DNA of 64,000 bases from Sulfitobacter sp. M39 (GCF_021735935.1 NZ_WMDZ01000001.1:2046001-2110000); one strand, 5' to 3'. Shown: positions 8,622 to 18,902, counted from the stretch's first letter. Numbers and translations: made by a program. The notes: generated by a model not told the origin, from the letters alone.

Positions 8622-10026
8622 CATCCTGATCGTTGACGACGAACGCGACATCCGCGAGTTGATTTCGGACATTCTGGAAGACGAGGGCTTTGTGACGCGG
8701 TTGGCCGGCAATTCGGACGAGGCGATCTCGGCCATCAACGCGGAACCGCCGGCGCTGATGATCCTTGATATCTGGTTGAAAGACAGCCGGATGGACGGGA
8801 TCGACATTCTGAAAACGGTAAAGCGGGACAATCCGGATGTGCCTGTTGTTATCATCTCGGGGCATGGGAACATCGAAATCGCGGTCGCGGCGATCAAGCA
8901 GGGCGCCTATGACTTCATCGAAAAACCGTTTAACATCGACCAGTTGATGGTGGTGATCCGCCGCGCGATGGAAACCTCGCGCTTGCGTCGCGAGAACCAC
9001 AGCCTCAAGCGGCGCGAGGTCGCGAGCACTGATATGATCGGCAACTCTACCTCGTTTAAGACGCTGATGGGGCAGCTTGATAAGGTCACGAAATCGAACG
9101 GTCGGGTGATGCTGCGCGGCCCTGCGGGGGCCGGCAAAGAGATCGCCGCGCGCTATATACATGCCAATTCCAACCGTGCCTCAGCCCCCTTCGTAACGGT
9201 CAACTGCGCCAGCGTGGCGCCAGACCGCATGGAAGAAGTGTTGTTTGGCCGCGAAACCCCTGACCGTGGGGTAGAGCCGGGCCTGCTGGAACAGGCGCAT
9301 GGCGGGGTGATCTTCTTTGACGAGGTGGCCGATCTGCCGCTGGGGACGCAATCGAAAATCCTGCGTGTGCTGGTCGACCAGCAATTCACCCGCGTTGGCG
9401 GCAACGACAAGGTGCGTGTCGATCTGCGCGTTATATCCAGCACAAACAAGGACTTGGACGCCGCGATTAAAGCAGACACCTTCCGGCAAGAGCTGTTTCA
9501 CCGGCTCAACGTCGTGCCGATCTCTGTCCCGTCGCTAGAGGACCGCCGCGAGGATATCCCCGTCTTGGCGCGCCACTTTATCGCGGACTTCAACGCCTCG
9601 CAGGGGTTGCCGCTACGCGAATTCTCGGGCGATGCAGAGGCGTTGCTGCAGACGATGGTTTGGCCAGGGAACGTGCGTCAGCTCAAGAACCTGGTGGAAC
9701 GTGTGCTGATCCTTGGCGACGGCACCGGCCCGATCGAAGCGCGCGAGCTGCCGGGCGAGGAAGAAACCACCGACGAAGAGGGCCGCGTGGTGCTGTCCGG
9801 TGCCTTGGCGACCTTGCCCCTGCGCGAGGCCCGCGAGGCGTTTGAACGCGAATACCTGCTGACCCAGATCAACCGGTTCGGCGGCAACATCAGCCGCACT
9901 GCGAATTTCGTCGGCATGGAACGATCGGCGCTGCACCGTAAGCTCAAAAGTCTCGGGGTGGTGACCTCGGCCAAGTCGGGCACGCGGGTGGCACATGTGG
10001 ATGATGACGGGGCAGCCGATAGCTGA
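8614..10026 (+). CDS. ntrX: Response regulator NtrX, also lacking GAFTGA
   Basis: 470 residues. Receiver domain with the phospho-acceptor Asp52 (MILDIWLKDS), an AAA+ domain with Walker A RGPAGAGKE and Walker B GGVIFFDEVADL, and a C-terminal Fis-type helix-turn-helix (GGNISRTANFVGMERSALHRKL). In the segment where sigma54 activators carry GAFTGA this protein reads VLFGRETPDRGVEPGLLEQ, so the sigma54 contact loop is missing, as in its NtrC neighbour. NtrYX systems influence nitrogen, redox and envelope functions in alphaproteobacteria. The ATG at 8614 lies inside the end of ntrY and follows a CTGGAGA ribosome site. Confidence 0.94.
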   Translation: MSDILIVDDERDIRELISDILEDEGFVTRLAGNSDEAISAINAEPPALMILDIWLKDSRMDGIDILKTVKRDNPDVPVVIISGHGNIEIAVAAIKQGAYDFIEKPFNIDQLMVVIRRAMETSRLRRENHSLKRREVASTDMIGNSTSFKTLMGQLDKVTKSNGRVMLRGPAGAGKEIAARYIHANSNRASAPFVTVNCASVAPDRMEEVLFGRETPDRGVEPGLLEQAHGGVIFFDEVADLPLGTQSKILRVLVDQQFTRVGGNDKVRVDLRVISSTNKDLDAAIKADTFRQELFHRLNVVPISVPSLEDRREDIPVLARHFIADFNASQGLPLREFSGDAEALLQTMVWPGNVRQLKNLVERVLILGDGTGPIEARELPGEEETTDEEGRVVLSGALATLPLREAREAFEREYLLTQINRFGGNISRTANFVGMERSALHRKLKSLGVVTSAKSGTRVAHVDDDGAADS

Positions 10027-10035
10027 CCCCGTTCG

Positions 10036-10506
10036 CTACCCCCGCGTCACGATCTGGAAACTGCCGTCGTCATTGCGGATCACGCAGGCGTTTTCAGTCA
10101 GCGCGGGCAGGGCGGTCGTGCGCCCCTGCGGCGCGGCCTTGGCGATGCCGGCGGGGCATTGCGGGATCGACACTGGCGCAAAGCCCGCATCGGCCATACA
10201 TTGCGTTTCAACTCTTTTGCGCAGATCGGCATTGGGATCGACCGTATAGGTCTGCCCGGGCTCGAAATATCCCGCGCGGGAAGTGCAACGGCCATCGGAC
10301 CGGCAGATGCGGCGCGGCGGGATGAAACGGGGCGGGGTGCGGACAGTTTGAAGCGCCACGGGCACCTGCGCCAAGGCATCGACCTGACATTGCGTGGTCT
10401 GCCGTTCGACCATCGCGACAGTAGCACCGGGCTTGTAGTAGGTGTTCAACGGTGCGCAGGCCGCCAGTGCCACGCTCCCACAGATGATCAAAGCCGTTTT
10501 CCGCAT
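10036..10506 (-). CDS. Small predicted lipoprotein of unknown function
   Basis: 156 residues. The protein starts MRKTALIICGSVALAACAPLN, a lipoprotein signal peptide with lipobox LAAC around residues 14-17, so the mature protein is probably attached to a membrane. The remainder is rich in Cys (TTQCQVDALAQ, RICRSDGRCTSRAGYFEPG, ETQCMADAGF, IPQCPAGI), suggesting disulfides in the periplasm. A pattern of Cys spaced with Tyr/Phe-Pro-Gly resembles small envelope proteins common in Rhodobacteraceae, but I do not recognise a named family. It faces ntrX convergently with only 9 bp between the stops, and is divergent from trkA. A longer reading upstream would precede the signal peptide and is rejected. 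Confidence 0.75.
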   Translation of the reverse strand: MRKTALIICGSVALAACAPLNTYYKPGATVAMVERQTTQCQVDALAQVPVALQTVRTPPRFIPPRRICRSDGRCTSRAGYFEPGQTYTVDPNADLRKRVETQCMADAGFAPVSIPQCPAGIAKAAPQGRTTALPALTENACVIRNDDGSFQIVTRG

Positions 10507-10659
10507 ATGCGCCCCCGTCCTGCTATGGAAGCAAGTCTGACATTTGAATTGACCCTTGCATAGCCATCTGTCATTCAAATCACTGGCATATCACGGGTCA
10601 CGCGGGCAAGCCCCAGCTGGTGACGCAAGGCAAGGCTTCACGCCAAAGGAACCCCATTT

Positions 10660-12036
10660 ATGAAAGTGATCATTTGCGGCGCAGGGCAGGTCGGGTGGCA
10701 GATTGCCCGCCATCTTTCGGGCGAACGCAACGACGTCACAATCGTTGACAGCAACGCCGATCTGGTGCGCCGCGCCACCGATACGTTGGATGTGCAAGGG
10801 ATCGCCGGCTTTGCAAGCTACCCCGACGTGCTGGACCGCGCCGGTGCCCGCGATGCCGAGATGATCATTGCCGCGACCCATTCGGACGAGGTGAATATGG
10901 TCACCTGTCAGGTGGCCCACTCGGTCTTTGGCATCAACCGCAAGATCGCGCGACTGCGCAGCCAATCCTATCTGACGGCGATCTATTCCGATCTTTATCG
11001 TCGCGATCACATGCCGATCGACGTTGTGATCTCGCCTGAAAAAGAGGTGGCGAATGCGGCGTTGCAGCGGCTTTCGGCCCCCGCGGCCTTTGATACAGAG
11101 ACCTTCATGGACGGGATGGCGCATCTGATCGGTATCCAGATCGACGAAGACTGCCCGGTCGTGAACACGCCGCTGCGACAGTTGACAGATCTGTTCTCGA
11201 CGCTGCGCGCCGTTGTCGTCGGGGTGCGCCGCGACGGGACGCTGTTTGCGCCGGAATCCAAGGACCAGCTGTTTGTCGGTGACGCCTGCTATGTCTTTTG
11301 CCACCGCGATGACATCCCCCGCACCCTCGAGATTTTTGGCAAGACCACCAGCAAGCTTGAACGTGTCGTGCTTGTGGGCGGGGGGAATGTCGGGCTGGCC
11401 GTGGCCCAGAACCTCGAGGCGCGCGGCAAGCGGGTACGCACCAAGATGATCGAGAAGAACCGCCGCATCGCGGAACGCGCCGCCGAGGCGTTGGAGCGGA
11501 CAATCGTGCTTAACGGTGACGGGCTGGACGCGTCCCTACTGGCCGAAGCCGGGATTGGCCGCGCCGATGCGATGATGGCGATCACCGATGATGACAAGAC
11601 CAACATGCTGGCCTGCGTGCGCGCCAAATCCGAAGGCTGCCCCTATGTCATCGCGCTGATCAACGACCCCACGCTGGTCCCGCTGATGGAGCCTTTGGGC
11701 ATCGACGCCTATATCAACCCGCGTTCCACCACCGTCAGCTCTATCCTGCGGCACATCCGTCACGGGCGGGTGCGGTCGGTTTATTCCATCGGCGACGCCG
11801 AGGCAGAGGTGATCGAGGCCGAGGTGCTATCGACCTCTCCGATTGCGGGCAAACGCGTTTCTGACATTGATTTTCCCGAAGGGGCATTGATGGGCATGGT
11901 CCGCAAGGGCGACGAGGTGATGCGCCCCCTCGGCACCACACGCATCGAAGAAGGCGACGTCATCGCTGTGTTCTGTCTGGCCAAAGACGTGCCGCAGGTC
12001 GAACAGCTGATGCAGGTCTCCATCGACTTTTTCTGA
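10660..12036 (+). CDS. trkA: Trk potassium uptake regulatory subunit TrkA
   Basis: 458 residues, the normal TrkA length, with two tandem RCK modules. Each starts with a Rossmann NAD-binding motif: ICGAGQVGWQIARHL at residues 5-19 and VLVGGGNVGLAVAQNLEA near 235. Each is followed by a TrkA-C domain. TrkA is the cytoplasmic gating ring that binds NAD(H)/ATP and controls the TrkH channel. The ATG has an AAAGGA ribosome site. trkH follows 34 bp downstream and is the obvious partner. Placement directly after ntrYX is conserved in alphaproteobacteria. Confidence 0.96.
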   Translation: MKVIICGAGQVGWQIARHLSGERNDVTIVDSNADLVRRATDTLDVQGIAGFASYPDVLDRAGARDAEMIIAATHSDEVNMVTCQVAHSVFGINRKIARLRSQSYLTAIYSDLYRRDHMPIDVVISPEKEVANAALQRLSAPAAFDTETFMDGMAHLIGIQIDEDCPVVNTPLRQLTDLFSTLRAVVVGVRRDGTLFAPESKDQLFVGDACYVFCHRDDIPRTLEIFGKTTSKLERVVLVGGGNVGLAVAQNLEARGKRVRTKMIEKNRRIAERAAEALERTIVLNGDGLDASLLAEAGIGRADAMMAITDDDKTNMLACVRAKSEGCPYVIALINDPTLVPLMEPLGIDAYINPRSTTVSSILRHIRHGRVRSVYSIGDAEAEVIEAEVLSTSPIAGKRVSDIDFPEGALMGMVRKGDEVMRPLGTTRIEEGDVIAVFCLAKDVPQVEQLMQVSIDFF

Positions 12037-12070
12037 TGGTGCCTGCGTCCAAATTACCGGAGCGCCGCAC

Positions 12071-13606
12071 GTGAGACGCAAATCCTATATCCGCCGCGAA
12101 ATCCTTGAACTGCCGCTGTTCTTGCTGATTTTCGGTGTGTTCAGCGCCTCGACAATCTTTCCGGCGATCTTTGCGCTGACCACCCAAGACCATCTGGCAT
12201 CGCGGGCGTTTTTCTATTCGGGGCTGCTGGGGGTGATTATCTTTACCCTGATCGCCGTCGCCCATGCCGGACGGCGTGCGCGGCACGGGGCCTTGGGGCC
12301 GTTGATGTCGCTGTTTTCCAGCTTTGTCTTTTTGCCCGCGCTGCTGGCGATCCCGTTTCTTGAGGCCCTGCCGACCACGCGCTTCCTGCACGCCTATTTC
12401 GATATGGTCAGTTCTATCACTACGACAGGCGCGACGCTGTTTGATGATCCCGGACGGATCAGTGACACGCTGCATCTGTGGCGTGCGCAGGTCGCCTGGA
12501 TGGGTGGGTTGCTGATGTGGATCGCGGCGTCGGCCATTCTGGCCCCCTTACACCTTGGCGGATTCGAGGTGACCTCGCAGGCCGAACCCGGCAACCCGGA
12601 CGAACGCCGCAGCAATATGGGACAGATCAACCCGCGCCAACGTTTGCTGCGGTCCGCGGCGGCGCTGACGCCCACCTATCTCGCGCTGACGCTTTTGCTT
12701 TGGGTGCTGCTGCTGGCCAACGGGGACCGATCGCTGGTGGCGCTGTGTCATGCGATGTCGGTGCTGGCGACCTCGGGCATCTCGCCGCTCGGGGGGACGC
12801 ATGACACTGGTGTCGGCTTTGGGGCCGAGGCGATGATGATGCTGTTCATGCTGTTCGCGCTGTCGCGGCTGACCTTTTCCAAAGACACGGTGACGGCGAC
12901 CCAAGGGGGGCTGTTTACTGATCCCGAATTCCGCATGGGGCTGGCGCTGATCCTCGGCGTGCCTGTGGTGCTGTTCGTACGTCATTTCCTTGGCGCTTTC
13001 GATGTGGATGCCAGCGCCGAAGCACTTGAGACCGGCAGCGCCTTCTGGGGCGCCATGTTCACGGTCACCTCCTTTCTGACCACCACCGGATTTGTCAGCG
13101 CTTCCTGGGCCGAAGCGCAAAGCTGGTCGGGGCTCGAGACCCCGGGGCTGATCCTCATGGGACTGGCGCTGATCGGTGGCGGGGTGGCGACCACGGCCGG
13201 AGGGGTCAAGCTGTTGCGGGTCTTTGCGCTGTATCGCAACGGCGTCCGCGAGATGGAACGGCTGGTCCATCCACACTCTGTCTCGGGCGCCGGTCAAGCG
13301 GGGCGGCGGCTGCAAAGCAACGGGGCGTTCATCGCCTGGATATTCTTTATGCTGTTCGCGCTGTCGCTTGCGGGGGTGACCCTGCTGCTGACCTTCGTCG
13401 GCGCGCCCTTTGCCGATGCGCTGGTGATGTCGGTGGCCACACTGGCGACAACCGGCCCGTTGATGGAGTTTGCCGCCGATGCTCCCATCGCGTTGATCCA
13501 GCTGGGCGACGGGGCCAAGATGATCCTATGTGCGGCGATGGTGCTGGGGCGGCTGGAAACTTTGGCGATTATTGCGCTGCTCACCCCTGATCTGTGGCGC
13601 GCGTGA
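12071..13606 (+). CDS. trkH: Trk/Ktr potassium channel subunit TrkH
   Basis: 511 residues, an integral membrane protein with about ten hydrophobic segments. TrkH forms the potassium pathway, with four degenerate pore loops. The selectivity-filter-like motifs are visible as SSITTTGATLF, LATSGISPLGG, TSFLTTTGFVSA and LATTGPLMEF, one per repeat. The start is GTG; no in-frame ATG keeps the conserved N-terminal RREILELPLFLLIFGVFS region. It works with the TrkA ring encoded just upstream. All four filter segments are present, so a functional channel is likely. Confidence 0.95.
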   Translation: MRRKSYIRREILELPLFLLIFGVFSASTIFPAIFALTTQDHLASRAFFYSGLLGVIIFTLIAVAHAGRRARHGALGPLMSLFSSFVFLPALLAIPFLEALPTTRFLHAYFDMVSSITTTGATLFDDPGRISDTLHLWRAQVAWMGGLLMWIAASAILAPLHLGGFEVTSQAEPGNPDERRSNMGQINPRQRLLRSAAALTPTYLALTLLLWVLLLANGDRSLVALCHAMSVLATSGISPLGGTHDTGVGFGAEAMMMLFMLFALSRLTFSKDTVTATQGGLFTDPEFRMGLALILGVPVVLFVRHFLGAFDVDASAEALETGSAFWGAMFTVTSFLTTTGFVSASWAEAQSWSGLETPGLILMGLALIGGGVATTAGGVKLLRVFALYRNGVREMERLVHPHSVSGAGQAGRRLQSNGAFIAWIFFMLFALSLAGVTLLLTFVGAPFADALVMSVATLATTGPLMEFAADAPIALIQLGDGAKMILCAAMVLGRLETLAIIALLTPDLWRA

Positions 13607-13747
13607 CACGGGATGCGGCTTTGCGCGCAACAGTTCTGACATTTTGGGGTGGAAACTCTGTGCGCGGGTCTTCATAGTCTTCCGAAGGGGTAAACCGATC
13701 CGCGGTTGCCAGCAAGAACAACAGCAAGAATAAGAGCGAGACCAACA

Positions 13748-13987
13748 ATGGCGGCTGACCGACAAAACCTGCAAGACGCATTCCTGAACCATGTGCGCAA
13801 GACAAAGGTGCCGGTAACGATTTTCCTGATCAACGGTGTGAAGCTGCAAGGCGTCATCACATGGTTTGACAATTTCTGTGTTCTTCTGCGCCGTGATGGG
13901 CAATCGCAGCTTGTTTACAAACATGCGATTTCCACGATCATGCCAAGCACGCCGATCTCGCTATACGAGGGTGAAGACGCTAATTGA
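13748..13987 (+). CDS. hfq: RNA chaperone Hfq
   Basis: 79 residues, a complete alphaproteobacterial-length Hfq with no extended C-terminal tail. Hfq hexamers bind small RNAs and mRNA 3' ends and promote pairing. The Sm1 motif [20 protein letters not shown] with [14 protein letters not shown], and Sm2 [14 protein letters not shown] (the KH-type motif), are intact. A longer reading starting 14 codons upstream is rejected because family members begin at this [10 protein letters not shown] position. The stop overlaps the TTG start of hflX in TTGA, so hflX translation is probably coupled to hfq. Confidence 0.98.
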   Translation: MAADRQNLQDAFLNHVRKTKVPVTIFLINGVKLQGVITWFDNFCVLLRRDGQSQLVYKHAISTIMPSTPISLYEGEDAN

Positions 13988-15282
13988 GCCGTCCTCCGTT
14001 TCAAATTGATGACACCGCAGGCCCGAAGCGTACCCGGGCTTGGGTGATTCACCCTGACATCAAGTCAGACAATGACCGCCGCATCGCGGAGCCCGCCTTG
14101 GCGGAAGCTGTCGCCTTGGCCCGTGCCCTGCCGCATCTGGATGTGGAAGGGGCCAATATCGTGCCCCTGCGCACCGTCAGCGCGGGGATGCTCTTCGGCT
14201 CTGGCAAGATCGAGGAGCTTAAGCACATCTTTGAAGAGGCCGAGGTTGAACTGGTGCTGGTCGATGGACCAGTAACGCCGGTCCAGCAGCGCAACCTTGA
14301 AAAAGCGTGGGGCGTCAAACTTCTTGACCGTACCGGTCTGATCCTCGAGATTTTCAGCGACCGCGCCGCCACCCGCGAAGGTGTGCTGCAGGTCGAAATG
14401 GCTGCGCTGAACTATCAGCGCACCCGTCTGGTCCGCGCCTGGACCCACCTTGAACGTCAACGGGGTGGATTGGGCTTTGTCGGGGGCCCCGGCGAAACCC
14501 AGATTGAATCGGACCGCCGCGCTATTGACGAACAATTGGTGCGCTTGCGCCGGCAGTTGGACAAGGTCGTCAAGACACGCGCCTTGCACCGCGCCGCGCG
14601 GGCCAAGGTACCGTTCCCCATCGTGGCGCTGGTGGGCTATACCAACGCAGGCAAATCGACGTTGTTCAACCGGATGACCGGGGCCGATGTGATGGCGAAA
14701 GACATGCTTTTCGCCACGCTTGACCCGACCATGCGCAGCCTTGTGCTGCCCGACGGGCCAGAGATCATCCTGAGCGACACCGTGGGCTTCATCTCTGACC
14801 TGCCGACTGAACTGGTCGCCGCCTTCCGCGCCACACTGGAAGAGGTTCTGGCCGCCGATATCATCTGCCACGTGCGCGATATCTCTCATGCAGAGACCGA
14901 AAGTCAGGCACGCAATGTGCGCGATATCCTGACGTCCTTGGGCGTGCCCAAGGATACGCGCAGCTTCGAGGTCTGGAACAAGCTCGACCAACTGGATGAC
15001 GACCGTGCCGCCGCCGTACGCGCGCGTGCGCAGCGCGACGACAGTGTTCTTGCCATCTCTGCCATCACCGGCGAGGGGTTGGACGAACTGCAAGCGGTCA
15101 TCGCCGAAGCGCTGCAAGGTGCTGTGCGCGAAGCCGAGCTGACGCTGGCCTTTGCCGACGGCAAAAAACGCGCCTGGCTGTTCGAACAGGATGTCGTGAT
15201 CGAGGAAACCCAGACCGAAGACGGGTTCAATCTGGTCGTGCGTTGGTCGGCACAGCAAGAAGCGCAATACCAGCGGCTGTAA
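13984..15282 (+). CDS. hflX: Ribosome-associated GTPase HflX
   Basis: 432 residues. HflX is a GTPase that binds the 50S subunit and splits stalled ribosomes under stress. The N-terminal HflX domain ([37 protein letters not shown]) is followed by a glycine-rich linker [18 protein letters not shown] and a G domain with G1 [13 protein letters not shown]3 [10 protein letters not shown] and G4 NKLD. The start is TTG overlapping the hfq stop. hfq-hflX is an ancient operon. The C-terminal domain ends [17 protein letters not shown]. Confidence 0.97.
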   Translation: MSRPPFQIDDTAGPKRTRAWVIHPDIKSDNDRRIAEPALAEAVALARALPHLDVEGANIVPLRTVSAGMLFGSGKIEELKHIFEEAEVELVLVDGPVTPVQQRNLEKAWGVKLLDRTGLILEIFSDRAATREGVLQVEMAALNYQRTRLVRAWTHLERQRGGLGFVGGPGETQIESDRRAIDEQLVRLRRQLDKVVKTRALHRAARAKVPFPIVALVGYTNAGKSTLFNRMTGADVMAKDMLFATLDPTMRSLVLPDGPEIILSDTVGFISDLPTELVAAFRATLEEVLAADIICHVRDISHAETESQARNVRDILTSLGVPKDTRSFEVWNKLDQLDDDRAAAVRARAQRDDSVLAISAITGEGLDELQAVIAEALQGAVREAELTLAFADGKKRAWLFEQDVVIEETQTEDGFNLVVRWSAQQEAQYQRL

Positions 15283-15321
15283 GGCCGGCGGGTCTCGGGA
15301 CCATACCAAATGAGATAAAAA

Positions 15322-15349
15322 CGCTCGGAAAAGTCGCATTTTCCGGGCG
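15322..15349. terminator. 11-bp stem-loop after hflX, terminator-like on the minus strand
   Basis: Arms at 15322-15332 and 15339-15349 pair over 11 bp (one G-U) around a 6-base loop GTCGCA. Reading the plus strand, no T-run follows. Reading the minus strand, the stem is followed by GTTTTTATC, as in an intrinsic terminator. That would stop transcription arriving from rluE after it has crossed the DUF2177 gene antisense. The structure is seen in the sequence; the direction of use is inferred. Confidence 0.5.
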
Positions 15350-15394
15350 CTGCTGCATATGATTGGGGAGCGTTGATTTTTCCCGGAGCTCCCG

Positions 15395-15796
15395 ATGACT
15401 TTGATTATTCTTTATGTACTGACATTCGCGATCTTTCTGGGGCTCGATTTTCTGGGCCTCAGCTATTTGATCAAACCGGTTTTCACCCGCGATATCGGCC
15501 CCTTGCTGCTGGACCAGTTCCGGCTGCTGCCTGCCTTTGTCTTCTATGCTTTCTATATTGCTGTGCTGCTGTACTTCGTCAGCTGGCCCGCGATTGCACA
15601 GGATAAATCCTTGCTGTGGGTCTTTGGCAATGCGGCGCTGATCGGGGCCTTGGGGTATGGTACCTATGAGTTCACCAACCTCGCGACGTTGAAAGACTGG
15701 ACACCGCAGATGGTGGCGACGGATTTCTCGTGGGGGGTGGTGCTGACCGGGACCTCTGCCACGTTGGGCGTCTGGGTCACGCGGGTGTTTTCCTGA
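15395..15796 (+). CDS. DUF2177 family membrane protein
   Basis: 133 residues with four hydrophobic segments (LIILYVLTFAIFLGLDFLGL, LPAFVFYAFYIAVLLYFVSW, LWVFGNAALIGALGYGTYEF and SWGVVLTGTSATLGVWVTRV). The GTYEFTNLATLKDW stretch and the ATDFSWGVVLT stretch match the DUF2177 family as I remember it. No function is established for this family. It stands alone, convergent with rluE, with a GC-rich palindromic element between the two. The ATG follows a GGAGCTCCC sequence that supplies the ribosome site. Confidence 0.8.
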   Translation: MTLIILYVLTFAIFLGLDFLGLSYLIKPVFTRDIGPLLLDQFRLLPAFVFYAFYIAVLLYFVSWPAIAQDKSLLWVFGNAALIGALGYGTYEFTNLATLKDWTPQMVATDFSWGVVLTGTSATLGVWVTRVFS

Positions 15797-15818
15797 CGGT
15801 TCAGGGGGTCAGGGAAGA

Positions 15819-15855
15819 GGGGGGCCAGCCCCCCGGCCTTTGGCCGCCCCCCGGG
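15819..15855. repeat. GC-rich palindromic element between convergent genes
   Basis: GGGGGG-CCAG-CCCCCC (15819-15834) is followed by a second hairpin CGGCC-TTT-GGCCG (15834-15846) and then CCCCCCGGG. The first G-run can pair with either C-run, giving two alternative folds. It sits between the DUF2177 gene and rluE, which converge. Similar GC-rich palindromes are scattered between genes in Roseobacter-group genomes, to my recollection. It could act as a bidirectional terminator or be a dispersed repeat. Confidence 0.55.
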
Positions 15856-15873
15856 ATTTAGGGCCATTTGGAA

Positions 15874-16437
15874 TTAGCGGCCAAGCTCGGACGAGAAGCG
15901 CCATGCGCCGGGTTGGAGCTTGTGCAGTTCCCAGTCTCCGACGCGCGCGCGGATCAGGCGCAGTGTCGGCAGGCCGACATGGGCCGTCATGCGCCGTACT
16001 TGACGGTTGCGACCTTCGGTGATCGTGATCTCGAGCCAGGCATCAGGGACGGATTTGCGAAACCGCACCGGCGGGTCGCGGTCCCACAGGGGGTCGGGCG
16101 GATCCATCAGCCGCGCCTTGGCGGGGGCGGTCTTGCCGTCTTTGAGCGTGACACCGCTGCGCAAAGCGGCGAGCGCTTGTTCATCCGGCGTGCCTTCGAC
16201 CTGCACCCAATAGGTTTTGGCCAGTTTATATTTCGGATGCGAGATACGGGCTTGCAGCGGGCCGCTGTCGGTCAGCACCATCAACCCTTCGCTGTCGCGG
16301 TCCAACCGTCCGGCGGGGTAGAACCCTTTTTCATCAATATAGGCCGACAGGGTCGGGCGCGGCGAGCCTTCGGTGCCCTTGTCGGTGAATTGGGACAAGA
16401 CGCCAAAGGGTTTGTTGAAAAGGATCACGCGGTTCAT
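15874..16437 (-). CDS. rluE: Pseudouridine synthase, RluE-like (23S rRNA)
   Basis: 187 residues, the short RsuA-family form without the N-terminal S4 domain, which fits RluE (pseudouridine 2457 of 23S rRNA in E. coli). The catalytic motif is [19 protein letters not shown] with the essential Asp in GRLDRDSEG near residue 47. The start [17 protein letters not shown] and the C-terminal [23 protein letters not shown] element are typical of the family. The ATG overlaps the stop of the upstream acylase-family gene as ATGA, so the two are probably co-transcribed although unrelated in function. Confidence 0.9.
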   Translation of the reverse strand: MNRVILFNKPFGVLSQFTDKGTEGSPRPTLSAYIDEKGFYPAGRLDRDSEGLMVLTDSGPLQARISHPKYKLAKTYWVQVEGTPDEQALAALRSGVTLKDGKTAPAKARLMDPPDPLWDRDPPVRFRKSVPDAWLEITITEGRNRQVRRMTAHVGLPTLRLIRARVGDWELHKLQPGAWRFSSELGR

Positions 16438-18902
16438 TCTGTCTCCGGTACCAGCTTGGTGATGCCGACGGGGGCGGCGCGGGCGAGCTCTTCGTCCAGC
16501 GACATGGGGATGTATTCGCCGCGCCGCCAGAGCTGTGCCAGATCGTCGTAGTGATGCGACAGGAAGTGGCCCGATTGGCCCGTCGAGGTGATGAACACCG
16601 ATGAATCCGGGTCAGCGAAGTCATAAACCCCGCGGAAGCCTGCGCCGTGGACATTGGCGAAAGGGTCAGGCCCTGTGCCGCGGGTGCGGCCGCGCAGCAG
16701 GGTATTGTCACCGCCCGAGGTCGATTGACGGATGTTCATGAAGTAGCGCAGCACGGGTACTTCGCCCAAGGTCTGGTGGTCGTGGGTGGCTTGGTGTGCG
16801 TCGCCCCACCGCAGGGATTCGAGCTGGCTGCCCCATGTCTCGTTGATCCAGATCAGCGCGTCGTCCAGCGCCATGCGCGCCATGTCAGGGCAGGTCTCTT
16901 TCGGGGCGGATTGCAGCACATCGCACCATGCCGCCGCACCGTCCACATCGCGGAAAACACGTTCGATGAACAGCGGATCGACATGATCGAATTCCTGTGC
17001 CAAGGCCCCAAGCTCGTCCTGGATCAGCCGTTCCTGCAATGCGCGCAGCCAGGCGGCATAGATCAACGGTTCGGGCAGATGTTCGTTCATCTCGCCCGAC
17101 CAGCCGGCAAGCAGGGTCAGCGCCCGTTGGCGTTGGCGCTCAGACGTGCCTTCAACCGCGGTTTCGCCGGTGAACCAAAGCTCGGCCCCGATCAGCGGTA
17201 GCAGAGAGCGCGCGGTGAAGCTGACGGTATCCAACTGCGCCTCGATAAAGCTGTCGCGGGTGTGTACCTGACGGCGCTGCATCAGATTGCGCCACCGCTG
17301 GATGCGTTGCGTATCGCCCCATAGGAAGGACACGTGGTTGGGGAAGGGGCGGTCCACCGTCTTGTTGTTGGTATTGCCAATGATCCCGCCACGGGGCGAC
17401 AGGAATTCGGGGTTTGCGCTATAGGGCAGGCGTCCCTGCCAGCGGTTCGCCGCGATCCAGCCCGGTGTGGGCATGCGCCCTTGGCTTTGATGCGCGGCGT
17501 CGCGGGCGGGCAGCGCGCCGATGGTTTTCATCGCGATGGTCGTCACATCCACCAGCGTCAGGTTTTGCGACGGCGCGATATAGTCCTCGCCCGCGGTGAT
17601 CCCTTCCTCGACGGACTTGGCCTCCATCAGTTGCATGGCCGCGGCGATTGAGGTATCGGCGGGGTCAAGCACGGTCCAGTTCAACGCGGCGACATGACCC
17701 GGCGGGGTGATCGCGGCAAGGTTATAATGGCTGCCGGGAAGCACCGGCCCATTGTCGGTCCAGCGCAGGGTGAGCGTGATCGGATCAGCATCCTTGACCG
17801 TGATGATCGACGCGCGTTTGGCGAATTTCTTGAACCCGTCGGGGGTGCGGTATTCCTCGCTATTGTCGGGGTTCAGCTCTTCGATATAGACGTCCTGATC
17901 GTCAGCATAGGATGAGGTGATACCCCAGCCAAGCGCGCTGCTGCGCCCTGTCAGCACCACGGGGATACCGGGGATCGTGCCGCCGATGACACCGCCCGAT
18001 TGCAGTTCGAGCCGCGCGAGGTACCAGATGGTCGGCGCGGTGAAGCCCAGATGCGGGTCATTGGCAATCAGCGTTCCGCCCGAGGCAGAGCGATCCCGTG
18101 CGGCAGCCCAGGCGTTGGACGCGCCTGCCAGATCAAAGGATTTGAACGGCGACAGCGGGGAGGGATCGAGGGGGATATTGGCGGCGAACTGCGGCAGGCC
18201 GGGGGCCAGCTGCGCATATTCGGGCAGCGCGGCGATGCCACTGCCGGGGGCGTCAGGCAGGATATCGGACAGGCGCTTTTGATCGGGCAGCGCCAACGAG
18301 GTGCGGGCGCGCTTGACCTCGGCATCCAGATGCCCTGACAACTGCAAGGCCATCAGCTTGACCAGCGCGACGGAATCCGCTGCGCGCCAAGGGGCGACGG
18401 GGGCATCAAACAGCAGCATTTCAGGGGCACCGCGGCCCAGGGCTTCGTTGTTGATCTGATCCAGCCGGGCATTCACCCCAGCGGCATAGGCATCCAGCGC
18501 CGCGCGGGTCTTGGGGTCGAGCGCCTGAAGCGACTGCACCGATAAGGTATAAAGATCAAAACGGCGCAGCAGGCGGTCGATACGGACGGTCGTGGTGCCG
18601 AAAACCTCGGACAAGCGGCCTTGCACCGTGCGGCGCATGGTGATCATCTGCCACAGGCGGTCCTGCGCATGGGCAAAGCCCAGCCCATAGAATACGTCTT
18701 GGTCACTTTCCCCGAAGATATGCGGCACATTGGCGTTGTCGCGCACGATCTCGACCTCGGCCCCAAGGTTGGATACGCGGACCGTATCGTCGTAGTCTGG
18801 CAGCGACCGCGAAGCGAGCCAATAGGCACCGCCGACACCAATTACCGCCAACACCACCAAGAGCGTTGCAAGTCGCATCAGCCACCGAAAAACCACTGCC
18901 AT
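16434..18902 (-). CDS. Penicillin acylase family (S45) N-terminal nucleophile hydrolase
   Basis: 822 residues, the usual precursor length for the penicillin amidase family. A hydrophobic segment ([20 protein letters not shown]) near residues 11-30 acts as a signal anchor and places the protein in the periplasm. The self-cleavage site and catalytic nucleophile is Ser262 in [11 protein letters not shown], preceded by the alpha-chain part and followed by [13 protein letters not shown]. Members hydrolyse amide bonds, including beta-lactams and acyl-homoserine lactones; the natural substrate here cannot be read from sequence. The start follows an AGGAG ribosome site. It is divergent from the dehydrogenase gene at 19001. 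Confidence 0.88.
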   Translation of the reverse strand: MAVVFRWLMRLATLLVVLAVIGVGGAYWLASRSLPDYDDTVRVSNLGAEVEIVRDNANVPHIFGESDQDVFYGLGFAHAQDRLWQMITMRRTVQGRLSEVFGTTTVRIDRLLRRFDLYTLSVQSLQALDPKTRAALDAYAAGVNARLDQINNEALGRGAPEMLLFDAPVAPWRAADSVALVKLMALQLSGHLDAEVKRARTSLALPDQKRLSDILPDAPGSGIAALPEYAQLAPGLPQFAANIPLDPSPLSPFKSFDLAGASNAWAAARDRSASGGTLIANDPHLGFTAPTIWYLARLELQSGGVIGGTIPGIPVVLTGRSSALGWGITSSYADDQDVYIEELNPDNSEEYRTPDGFKKFAKRASIITVKDADPITLTLRWTDNGPVLPGSHYNLAAITPPGHVAALNWTVLDPADTSIAAAMQLMEAKSVEEGITAGEDYIAPSQNLTLVDVTTIAMKTIGALPARDAAHQSQGRMPTPGWIAANRWQGRLPYSANPEFLSPRGGIIGNTNNKTVDRPFPNHVSFLWGDTQRIQRWRNLMQRRQVHTRDSFIEAQLDTVSFTARSLLPLIGAELWFTGETAVEGTSERQRQRALTLLAGWSGEMNEHLPEPLIYAAWLRALQERLIQDELGALAQEFDHVDPLFIERVFRDVDGAAAWCDVLQSAPKETCPDMARMALDDALIWINETWGSQLESLRWGDAHQATHDHQTLGEVPVLRYFMNIRQSTSGGDNTLLRGRTRGTGPDPFANVHGAGFRGVYDFADPDSSVFITSTGQSGHFLSHHYDDLAQLWRRGEYIPMSLDEELARAAPVGITKLVPETE

